Shown piece after piece: positions 53,565 to 60,862 of a stretch of DNA of 64,000 nucleotides; the first letter of the stretch is position 1; every line of letters starts with the position of its first letter. The stretch comes from Nitratireductor arenosus (GTDB lineage: Bacteria > Pseudomonadota > Alphaproteobacteria > Rhizobiales > Rhizobiaceae). The notes under the pieces were generated by a model, which worked only from the letters and a program-made list of their open reading frames with translations, made no database searches and was not told where the DNA came from. A program made the position numbers and the translations under genes. The stretch is from the NCBI RefSeq assembly GCF_009742725.1, contig NZ_WPHG01000002.1:434001-498000 (forward strand), given 5' to 3'.

Positions 53565-54536
53565 CTATTCAGTGTGTGCGCGCACCCACTCGACGATCCA
53601 GTCGACGAACCGGTCATTATTGCCGGGCGACAGCGCGTCGCCGGCAATCACGTGATGGGACGGGTCGTCGCTGTGTTCGACCGTGCGCAGCTCGTGCAGC
53701 GCGCCCCACCGCTCGGCGATCTGCCGGGTGATGTCGGGCCGCACCACCTTGTCGTGATCGGAAAGGATGAACAGCGCCGGAGCCGTCGCTTTTTCCACCG
53801 GGGCCGCCGCGGCCAGTTCGACCGTCGCCGCCATTGGCAGCAGCGCTTCGGTGGGATAGCGCGTGGTCCAGAACCGGCCATGCGCTTCGTTGTGCGGCTC
53901 GAAACCGCGCTCGTCGCCGGCGACAAGCTTGGCGATCCGCAGGCCCCAGGGGCCCGCCAGCAGCCCGGCGCCGCCGGCCTGCACGCCGAAATTGGGCGAG
54001 ATCAGCACATAGCCGGAAACGTCCTTAGCCAGTTCCGGCCGGGTCGCCGCCCAGGCGGCGATCGAGGCGCCGGTCGACACCGCGACGACGATGACGCGCT
54101 CGCCCAGCCGGCGGCCGACCGCCAGCGCCTCTGCATAGTCGTTCACCCACGCCTTGACGCTCGCCTCGGCCATCGCCGGGCCGTCACGGCCGTGGCCGGT
54201 CAGGCGGGTGAAGAACAGATTGGCGCCGAGCGTTGCGGCGACGCGGTTCGGCACCGGCCTGATCTCGTTCTTGGAGGCGGAAAACCCGTGCACGTAGACG
54301 ATGGCGAGCGGCGTGCGGGCGCGCGAGGCGGGGAAAGCCCACACGATCTGCTTTTGCGCGTCGGGGCGCAGGTTGGGCACGCGCGCTTCCGTCTCAGCGA
54401 GCCAGGCTTCGACATCTTGGCCGATCGCGGCGGGGTCGAAACTGACGGTGGTGTCGCGCGCGACGCGTGGTCCCAAAAACCAGGCCGCCGCGCCCGCGGC
54501 GATCACAATCAGGACGATACCCACCATGCGCCGCAT
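53565..54536 (-). CDS. Membrane-anchored alpha/beta hydrolase
   Basis: A 323-residue protein with an N-terminal helix (MVGIVLIVIAAGAAAWFLG) that would anchor the domain on the outer face of the inner membrane. The hydrolase fold shows AIVYVHGFSASK (oxyanion strand), a nucleophile elbow reading AVSTG (Ala in place of the first Gly of GxSxG), Asp in ILSDHDKVV near residue 265, and His in SDDPSHHVI. GGAGG precedes the ATG. It converges with ccoS. The substrate is unknown. Confidence 0.8.
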   Translation of the reverse strand: MRRMVGIVLIVIAAGAAAWFLGPRVARDTTVSFDPAAIGQDVEAWLAETEARVPNLRPDAQKQIVWAFPASRARTPLAIVYVHGFSASKNEIRPVPNRVAATLGANLFFTRLTGHGRDGPAMAEASVKAWVNDYAEALAVGRRLGERVIVVAVSTGASIAAWAATRPELAKDVSGYVLISPNFGVQAGGAGLLAGPWGLRIAKLVAGDERGFEPHNEAHGRFWTTRYPTEALLPMAATVELAAAAPVEKATAPALFILSDHDKVVRPDITRQIAERWGALHELRTVEHSDDPSHHVIAGDALSPGNNDRFVDWIVEWVRAHTE

Positions 54537-54618
54537 GCGCTCCTCCGTTTCCTTGCGGCCCGATCCATAGGACGGCTTGGCGGACCGCGCAATCGCTCGT
54601 GACCGGCGGGACGAACCG

Positions 54619-55419
54619 CTAACCTTTCGGCGAGCGCCGGTTCCACCCGGTGGCGCGGCGAACGACCGCGAAATAAGCGGGATAAGGCAACAGCGCGAGC
54701 AGTTTGAGCGCCCATGTGAAGCGGCGCGGGAAGGAAACCTCGAAGCCTCCTGTGCGCAAGCCGTCGCGGATGCGCCGCGCGGCGGCCTCGACGCTCATCA
54801 ACGCCGGCATGGCGAAACGGTTCTGTTCGGTGAGCGGAGTCGCAACGAAGCCCGGATTGAAGACCTGGATGCGGATGTTGAGGAGATCGAAGTCGAATTT
54901 CAGCCCGGCGGCCATGGTGTTGAGGGCGGCCTTGGTCGCGCCGTATGCGGCGGCGCGCGGCAACCCGCCATAGCTGGAGGCCGAGCCGACAATGGCGACG
55001 TGGCCCCGGCCTCGGGACTTCATCTGCTCGACGACCGGTACGAGGCCGAACACCGTGCCGAACACATTGACGCCGAACGTGTCGACGAATTCACGTGTGC
55101 CCAGGGCCTCGCCGCGGGTGGGAAAATAGTCCCCGGCGTTGAAGACGGCGAGCGCGATCGGTCCGCAGTCGCGTTCGATCGCCGCCACAGTGGCCGTCAT
55201 GGCGGCCTCGTCGGTGACATCGCAGGCGAAAGACCGGATGCTGCCGGCGAGCGGGCCGGCCTCGGCCGCAAGTTCGTCAAGTCGCTCCGCGCGCCGGGCG
55301 GTGACGGCAACGGCATAGCCGCCGCGGGCGAGTTCGAGCGCCAGGAGGCGGCCTATGCCGCTGCTTGCGCCCGTCACCCAGGCGACACCATCTTGCGGTC
55401 CGGCGCGATAAAGGGACAT
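54619..55419 (-). CDS. Short-chain dehydrogenase/reductase
   Basis: A 266-residue classical SDR. The cofactor motif is VTGASSGIG near residue 18, the NAG motif is in FNAGDYFP, the catalytic Ser is in VGSASSYGG, and the YxxxK pair is in YGATKAAL near residue 152. The C-terminus FTWALKLLALLPYPAYFAVVRR looks membrane-associated, as in DltE/YqjQ-like SDRs. The start MSLYRAG has GAGG upstream. It lies 45 bp after the ChrR-like gene on the same strand, and SDRs of this kind occur in RpoE-ChrR regulons. Confidence 0.85.
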   Translation of the reverse strand: MSLYRAGPQDGVAWVTGASSGIGRLLALELARGGYAVAVTARRAERLDELAAEAGPLAGSIRSFACDVTDEAAMTATVAAIERDCGPIALAVFNAGDYFPTRGEALGTREFVDTFGVNVFGTVFGLVPVVEQMKSRGRGHVAIVGSASSYGGLPRAAAYGATKAALNTMAAGLKFDFDLLNIRIQVFNPGFVATPLTEQNRFAMPALMSVEAAARRIRDGLRTGGFEVSFPRRFTWALKLLALLPYPAYFAVVRRATGWNRRSPKG

Positions 55420-55464
55420 CGGAAACCTCGTCAGGTGCAATTGGGAATTTTCGACGCGGCGGCG

Positions 55465-56109
55465 TCAACCGCCGATAATGTCGATCAGCCTCCGGCCGAG
55501 CGGGCCGGTCAGGCGCAGCGGCGCGGCGGTGACCGCCAGGCCAATGCAGGGCCGGTCCTTTTCGATGACCGGGCGATGTTCGACGGTCTCGTCGGCGAAC
55601 GCGATGTCGCCGCGGCCGTAGCGGCCGTTGACGTCGTTGAAGGCACCGTCCAGCACCAGGGTCAATTCCAGCCCGCCATGGGTGTGGGTTGGAATGGCAC
55701 GGCCGGGACGGATCCAAAACAGGTTGATATGGCAGCCGTCGATTTGGCCGACATCATGCTCGCGGAAGCCGGGCATTTTGGTGCGCCAGGGCACGTCGGC
55801 GACGTCGAAGCCGACAAAATCGCGCAGGATGGGCGGAAACAGGCCGTTTTGTGTTGGTCCCGCGTTGGAACCATCGCCCGGATCGGCGCCGTCGAGGACC
55901 GAGGCGAGCCGTCGGTCCCGGTCGGAGAGTGCGATGGGGGGTGTTTCCGAAAGGCCAAGCCCGCCGAGGCGTTCCAGGTCGCCGGCGAAGGCGCGGTTGT
56001 CATTCTTGAGTTGCAGATGCGCGGCCACGAGCACATGCGCCGGCAGCGGCAGCGTGCCGGCAATGTGGCTCGCGATCAGCGAATCGACGGTCTGTGCGGC
56101 GGATGTCAT
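55465..56109 (-). CDS. ChrR-like cupin protein without the zinc cysteines
   Basis: A 214-residue relative of ChrR, the anti-sigma factor of the singlet-oxygen sigma factor RpoE. The N-terminal helical part (SHIAGTLPLPAHVLVAAHLQL) follows the ChrR pattern and keeps His31. However, ChrR's Cys35 and Cys38 are Lys35 and Asn38 here. The C-terminal cupin keeps its metal set (HTHGGLE and a later VEHRP). No sigma-factor gene is adjacent. It may be a sensor or orphan regulator rather than a working zinc anti-sigma factor. The divergent neighbour is cysK. Confidence 0.78.
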   Translation of the reverse strand: MTSAAQTVDSLIASHIAGTLPLPAHVLVAAHLQLKNDNRAFAGDLERLGGLGLSETPPIALSDRDRRLASVLDGADPGDGSNAGPTQNGLFPPILRDFVGFDVADVPWRTKMPGFREHDVGQIDGCHINLFWIRPGRAIPTHTHGGLELTLVLDGAFNDVNGRYGRGDIAFADETVEHRPVIEKDRPCIGLAVTAAPLRLTGPLGRRLIDIIGG

Positions 56110-56259
56110 GTGACCTCGAATGGCTGGCCGTCTCTAAAACCGGGTTTCGATCCGGTTTCCGGCGGCATTCTTGTGGCACATACGGGCGCGGGCTCCAACC
56201 GGATCAGCCGGACAGACCGACCATGTCATCACATCGGCGATCCAGAAAAATAATCGCGG

Positions 56260-56279
56260 TTTTGCCGGTTTCGGCAAAA
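56260..56279. promoter_or_regulatory. Perfect hairpin in the cysK control region
   Basis: TTTTGCCG and CGGCAAAA are separated by GTTT, 102 bp before the cysK start. A weaker pair, AAACCGG (56137-56143) and CCGGTTT (56152-56158), lies just upstream of the ChrR-like gene. Either could be an operator in this 272-base divergent gap. With its short GC core the first is not a convincing terminator. Confidence 0.4.
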
Positions 56280-56381
56280 AAACGCTTCTTGAAAGCCGCC
56301 CGCCGCCTGCTTAGACGTGAAAGCCGAAGAGTGTCGCGAGCCGATCCGGCGTGCGGCCGTCAGGCAGACGAAGGAAAAATC

Positions 56382-57416
56382 ATGGACCGATCGGTGATCG
56401 ATGCCATCGGAAACACGCCGCTGATCAGGCTGAAGCGTGCGTCTGAGGAGACCGGCTGCGAAATTCTCGGCAAGGCCGAATTCATGAATCCGGGCCAGTC
56501 GGTGAAAGACCGGGCCGGGCTGTTCATCATCCGCGACGCCGAGAAGCGGGGGCTGCTGCGGCCGGGCGGGCTGATCGTCGAGGGGACGGCCGGCAATACC
56601 GGCATCGGACTGACGCTGGTGGCCAGGGCGCTTGGCTACCGCACCGCGATCGTCATTCCCGAGACCCAGAGCCAGGAGAAGAAGGACGCCATCCGCGTCC
56701 TCGGCGCGGAGCTGATCGAGGTGCCGGCGGTTCCCTACAAGAACCCGAACAATTACGTCAAACTGTCCGCCCGGCTGGCCGAGCAGATGGCCAGGGTCGA
56801 GCCGAACGGTGCCATCTGGGCCAACCAGTTCGACAATGTCGCCAATCGCCAGGGCCATGTCGAAACGACGGCGGTCGAGATCTGGCAGCAGACCGTCGGC
56901 AAGGTGGATGGTTTCGTTGCCTCCGTCGGCAGCGGCGGCACGTTGGTCGGTGTCGCCGAGGGGCTGCGGGCGAACAACAAGGACGTGAAGATCGCGCTCG
57001 CCGACCCGATGGGGGCCGCGCTCTATTCCTTCTACACCGAGGGCGAACTGAAATCGGAAGGCTCCTCGATCACCGAAGGCATCGGCCAGGGCCGCATCAC
57101 CGCCAATCTGGAAGGGTTCGCGCCCGATTTTTCCTACCGGGTCGCCGACGACGAGGCGCTCCAGATCATTTTCGATCTCGTGCGGGAAGAAGGCTTGTGC
57201 ATGGGCGGTTCGACCGGCATCAACATCGCCGGCGCGGTTCGGCTCGCAAGGGAGCTCGGCCCCGGACACACCATCGTGACGGTGTTGTGCGACTACGGTA
57301 CGCGCTATCAGTCGAAGCTGTTCAATCCGGACTTCCTGCGCGGCAAGGGGCTGCCGGTGCCCGATTGGATCGAAAAGACCAGCGACATAAGCGTGCCGTA
57401 CGAGGAGGTGCCGTAA
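56382..57416 (+). CDS. cysK: Cysteine synthase A (O-acetylserine sulfhydrylase)
   Basis: A 344-residue fold-type II pyridoxal phosphate enzyme that makes cysteine from O-acetylserine and sulfide. The cofactor Lys42 is in PGQSVKDRAG, the substrate loop is EGTAGNTGIGLT near residue 68, and the phosphate glycines are SVGSGGTLVG near residue 185. It is about 20 residues longer than E. coli CysK, with an extra C-terminal tail ending VPYEEVP. AAGGAAAAA precedes the ATG. Its stop overlaps the alaX start by one base. Confidence 0.9.
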   Translation: MDRSVIDAIGNTPLIRLKRASEETGCEILGKAEFMNPGQSVKDRAGLFIIRDAEKRGLLRPGGLIVEGTAGNTGIGLTLVARALGYRTAIVIPETQSQEKKDAIRVLGAELIEVPAVPYKNPNNYVKLSARLAEQMARVEPNGAIWANQFDNVANRQGHVETTAVEIWQQTVGKVDGFVASVGSGGTLVGVAEGLRANNKDVKIALADPMGAALYSFYTEGELKSEGSSITEGIGQGRITANLEGFAPDFSYRVADDEALQIIFDLVREEGLCMGGSTGINIAGAVRLARELGPGHTIVTVLCDYGTRYQSKLFNPDFLRGKGLPVPDWIEKTSDISVPYEEVP

Positions 57417-58159
57417 TGGGCGATGCCACCGAGGCGCTGTTTCGCGAAGATGCCTATCTGTCGACCGCCGAAGGTATTGTCGCCGCGATCAACGAGCGTG
57501 GCGGCATCGTTCTCAATCGCACGAATTTCTATGCCACCTCGGGCGGCCAACCCGGCGACACTGGTTTTTTCGAGCGCGCCGACGGGGCGCGGATCACGAT
57601 TGCCGGCACGATTACCGGCCAGACCAAGGAAGAGATCGTTCATCTGCCGGCACCGGACGCGGCCCGGCCGGAGATCGGCGAGACGCTCGTGCTGCACATC
57701 GATTGGGCGCGTCGCTACAAGCTGATGCGCATGCACACCGCCTGCCATCTCTTGAGCGTGGTGTGTCCTTATCCGATCACCGGCGCGGCGGTCGGCGAGG
57801 ACGAATCGCGGGTTGATTTCGACCTGCCCGACGCCGGCGTGTCCAAGGAGGGCGTGACGGCCGATATGATGGCGCTGGTTGCGGCCAATCATCCGATCTT
57901 CACGCAATGGATCAGCGAGGCGGAACTCGCCGCCAATCCGGGCCTGGTGAAGTCGAAAAACGTCCGTCCGCCGGCGGGTTCGGGCCGTATCCGGCTGGTG
58001 TGCATCGGCGATGAGGCGGCGGTCGACAGCCAGCCCTGCGGCGGCACACATGTGTCGGAAACCCAGGAAGTGGGCGATATACATATCGGCAAGATCGAGA
58101 AAAAGGGCCGCGAAAACCGTCGCTTTCGCATCAGGTTCGGCGCGTTGCCGGCTATGTAG
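57416..58159 (+). CDS. alaX: Alanyl-tRNA editing protein AlaX
   Basis: A 247-residue stand-alone editing domain that removes wrongly attached serine or glycine from tRNA-Ala. The zinc site is split between HTACH near residue 103 and CGGTH near residue 209. NFYATSGGQPGDTG is the typical N-terminal segment. One base overlaps cysK. The pairing is notable because cysteine synthesis draws on serine, the amino acid that AlaX guards against. Confidence 0.9.
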   Translation: MGDATEALFREDAYLSTAEGIVAAINERGGIVLNRTNFYATSGGQPGDTGFFERADGARITIAGTITGQTKEEIVHLPAPDAARPEIGETLVLHIDWARRYKLMRMHTACHLLSVVCPYPITGAAVGEDESRVDFDLPDAGVSKEGVTADMMALVAANHPIFTQWISEAELAANPGLVKSKNVRPPAGSGRIRLVCIGDEAAVDSQPCGGTHVSETQEVGDIHIGKIEKKGRENRRFRIRFGALPAM

Positions 58160-58217
58160 GGCGGTACTGGTACGCAGTTTCTGTCCGGCCTCGAAACCGA
58201 AATTCGAGATCGCGCGG

Positions 58218-58367
58218 TCAGGACGTTTGCGGCTCGCCCTTGGTGCGCTCGCATTCGTGGCCGCCGCTTCCCTCGGACGGCGGTGGCTGGTCGGCGGCGG
58301 CCAGGGCCGAACCGGCCACAGACCCGGAAAGCGACAGGACAAGCACGGCAAGGACGGCTCTACGCAT
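58218..58367 (-). CDS. Very small secreted peptide, unknown function
   Basis: A 49-residue open frame, MRRAVLAVLVLSLSGSVAGS at the start, reading as a Sec signal peptide with likely cleavage near ALAAA. The mature part would be only about 25 residues, Pro/Gly/Ser-rich with one Cys. AAGGAGGT, a perfect ribosome site, lies five bases before the ATG, which is the main reason to accept it. It is antisense to nothing and lies in the alaX-sulfurtransferase gap. I do not recognise it. Confidence 0.6.
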   Translation of the reverse strand: MRRAVLAVLVLSLSGSVAGSALAAADQPPPSEGSGGHECERTKGEPQTS

Positions 58368-58529
58368 GTCGGACCTCCTTTGGCGGGACTTGAAGGCTAC
58401 CGCAGTGCCGGGCGAGGGGCAACCGACAAGCCAAGGCAGCCGCCACGCCGGCCGCGACGAACCGGCCGAGCGCGTCGTGTCCGGTTTGGGCCGGAACCGT
58501 TTGGGTGTCGAACGTGTTGTCCATTCCGG

Positions 58530-58558
58530 TGGCTCCGGTGAACAAAAGCTCGGAGCCA
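58530..58558. repeat. Inverted repeat upstream of the sulfurtransferase
   Basis: TGGCTCCG and CGGAGCCA form a perfect 8-bp stem with a 13-base AT-rich loop, 92 bp before the sulfurtransferase start and 163 bp before the small peptide gene on the other strand. It is a candidate operator for the divergent pair. Confidence 0.4.
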
Positions 58559-58649
58559 TAAGGCTTGCGGCTTTTCGCGCGGTGGCAAAAATGCGACAGG
58601 AATGGATTGTGTTTCGCCACCGTCGGCGAATTTGGATCGGGTGATCGGG

Positions 58650-59501
58650 ATGACCGACAAAAACGCTTTCTTCGTCACGACCGACTGGCTGGCCGAGCAT
58701 CTGAACGAGCCCGGCCTGTCGATCGTCGATGCGTCCTGGTATCTGCCGGCTCAGGGGCGCGACGCACGCGCCGAATATGATGCCGGTCACATTCCCAGGG
58801 CGGTGTTTTTCGATCACGACCTGGTCGTCGATCCGGATTCGGACCTGCCGCACGCACTGCCGTCGCCGCGGACCTTTGCCACCTTCGCCGCTTCGATGGG
58901 CATTTCGGCCACCGACACGATCGTGGTCTATGACGGGCCGGGTCTGTTTTCCTCGGCCCGGGCGTGGTGGATGTTCCGCGTCATGGGCGCCAAGACGGTC
59001 CGTATCCTGGAAGGCGGGATCGACCGCTGGAAGGCGGAAGACCGGTTCGTGACCGCCAAGCCGACCAAGGTCGCCTCCTGCCTGTTCGAGACCGATTTCG
59101 ACGAAAACCGGGTGGCTGCGCTGGACGACATGCGCCGGATCGTTGCCGGGGGAACGACCCAGGTCGCCGATGCGCGATCGCCGGGGCGTTTTGCCGGCAG
59201 CGAGCCGGAGCCGCGCAAAGGCATGCGCTCGGGCCATATGCCGGGCGCACGCAATGTGCCCGCGGCCTCCCTGGTCCAGGACGGCGCCCTGCTGCCGCCC
59301 GCCGCCTTGGCGCAGGCGTTCGAAAAGGCCGGTATCGATCTGTCGCGACCGGTGGTCACTTCGTGCGGTTCGGGCGTGACGGCCGCCGTGCTCGCGCTGG
59401 CGCTGGAGAGCCTCGGCCACACCGACACCCGGCTTTACGACGGTTCCTGGACGGAATGGGGCGGCCGCGACGACACGCCGGTCGAAACCGGTGCGCCGTA
59501 A
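58650..59501 (+). CDS. sseA: 3-mercaptopyruvate sulfurtransferase
   Basis: A 283-residue protein with two rhodanese domains. The active-site loop is SCGSGVTA near residue 231; the CG-S/T-GVTA form marks mercaptopyruvate sulfurtransferase rather than thiosulfate sulfurtransferase. The domain-1 landmark EYDAGHIPRAVFFD and the linker motif VADARSPGRFAG are clear. The start MTDKNAFF is used; 16 further upstream codons are open. It breaks down mercaptopyruvate from cysteine, matching cysK nearby. Confidence 0.88.
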   Translation: MTDKNAFFVTTDWLAEHLNEPGLSIVDASWYLPAQGRDARAEYDAGHIPRAVFFDHDLVVDPDSDLPHALPSPRTFATFAASMGISATDTIVVYDGPGLFSSARAWWMFRVMGAKTVRILEGGIDRWKAEDRFVTAKPTKVASCLFETDFDENRVAALDDMRRIVAGGTTQVADARSPGRFAGSEPEPRKGMRSGHMPGARNVPAASLVQDGALLPPAALAQAFEKAGIDLSRPVVTSCGSGVTAAVLALALESLGHTDTRLYDGSWTEWGGRDDTPVETGAP

Positions 59502-59503
59502 CC

Positions 59504-60031
59504 ATGGCGCGGACGAAAACGCTCAAGGCGCGTATCACCCATCTCGAAATGACCACGCCGCCGGGCAAGCCGGTGTCGATGCCGCTCGGGGCGCGGCTCG
59601 CGATGATGCGCGTCAATTCAATCCCGCTGCATTTCTACCGCTATCTCTACGAGCAAGTCGGCAGGCCGCATCACTGGGCATTGCGCCGAGACTGTTCGGA
59701 CGCCGCGCTCGCCGAGGCCGTGCATGGATCGACGACCGAAATCGAGGTGCTTTACGTCGACGGCGCGCCGGCCGGTTTTTTCGAACTCGACCTGTCCCGC
59801 CTCGCCGGCGAGGTCGAGATCCTCTATTTCGGGCTGATGCCGGACTTTCAGGGCAGGGGGCTCGCCCGCTTCTTCCTGTCGGGCGCTGTCGCCGCCGCCT
59901 GGGCACACGATCCCGACAAGGTCACGATCCATACAAACACGCTCGACAGTCCGCGCGCGCTGCAGCTTTACCAGAAGATGGGCTTCGCCGCGGTCTCGTG
60001 GTCGGAGGAGGAGGTCGAGCCCTGGAGTTGA
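59504..60031 (+). CDS. GNAT-family N-acetyltransferase
   Basis: A 175-residue acetyltransferase starting two bases after the sulfurtransferase stop, so the two are co-transcribed. The acetyl-CoA motif is LMPDFQGRGLARFFL near residue 110, and TNTLDSPRALQLYQKMGF is the C-terminal GNAT segment. An N-terminal extension of about 40 residues precedes the fold. The substrate is unknown. Confidence 0.82.
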   Translation: MARTKTLKARITHLEMTTPPGKPVSMPLGARLAMMRVNSIPLHFYRYLYEQVGRPHHWALRRDCSDAALAEAVHGSTTEIEVLYVDGAPAGFFELDLSRLAGEVEILYFGLMPDFQGRGLARFFLSGAVAAAWAHDPDKVTIHTNTLDSPRALQLYQKMGFAAVSWSEEEVEPWS

Positions 60032-60106
60032 GGGCTCGGCGGGAATCGGGTGGCGGACCGGCACGGTTGGCCTTAGCGCTAGACCTTCGATCCCAGGAGG
60101 TTGCCG

Positions 60107-60577
60107 ATGCTCATTCGCTTTGTTGCCCTGCCCACCGATGAGGTCCGCGCGCTGCAGGCCGGCGGTTCCGACGCTTACGGGCATCTCCCGGAGCGGCGCA
60201 TTTCCGACGGAACTGGCATACCGTGCCGCCACTGCCTGAAGACCGTCGGCAAAGGCGAAGCCTATCTGATCCTCGCCTACCGGCCGTTCCCCGATTTGCA
60301 GCCCTACGCCGAGACGGGACCGATCTTCCTGCACGCCGACCCATGCCGACGGGCGCCCGAGACCGACATCGTGCCTGCGATGTTCCAGGCCACGCCGAGC
60401 TATATCCTGCGGGGCTACGGTCCTGACGACCGCATCGTCTACGGTTCCGGCGGCGTCGTGCCGACGCACCGGATATGCACGCATGCGCATGAATTGCTGC
60501 AACGGCCCGAGATCGCCTATCTGCACATGCGCTCGGCCAGCAATAATTGTTATCAGGTGCGCGTGGAACGCGCCTGA
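60107..60577 (+). CDS. DUF1203-family protein
   Basis: A 156-residue protein of the DUF1203 family, found in many alphaproteobacteria and without known function. The family pattern is CRHCLKTVGKGEAYLILAYRPFP, then PYAETGPIFLHADPC near residue 74, with conserved Cys and His that may bind metal. The ATG at 60107 was chosen over the TTG at 60101 because CAGGAGG lies six bases before it. It stands alone between the GNAT gene and the caspase-like gene. Confidence 0.75.
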   Translation: MLIRFVALPTDEVRALQAGGSDAYGHLPERRISDGTGIPCRHCLKTVGKGEAYLILAYRPFPDLQPYAETGPIFLHADPCRRAPETDIVPAMFQATPSYILRGYGPDDRIVYGSGGVVPTHRICTHAHELLQRPEIAYLHMRSASNNCYQVRVERA

Positions 60578-60862
60578 GGCCGGCGTTTCGGCGGCCCGTT
60601 TCGAACGGCCCGGCGACCGAAACCCGCGGGCCAACGGGCGGCGCGGCGTGAGCCCGCCAGACCGGTCCGCACTGTGAGAGCCGTTGTACAAAGTTTCGCC
60701 GCGTTGCGGATTTCCGTCGGCGGATCGCGGAAAAAAGACATCGTTCGTGCGGCTCGAAGCGACGAATTCGGTCTGTTTTGCGGGAAAATCTCGTGATTTC
60801 GCCATTTTTTCCGATAGACTGGTTGGTAGGCAAACGGAACAAAACCGGCGCGTGGGGGCTGC

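Noticed and set aside
58360-58524. 54-codon open frame next to the small secreted peptide
   Set aside because: GGAG is upstream but the sequence has no signal peptide or domain, and it may be chance; kept only as a remark.
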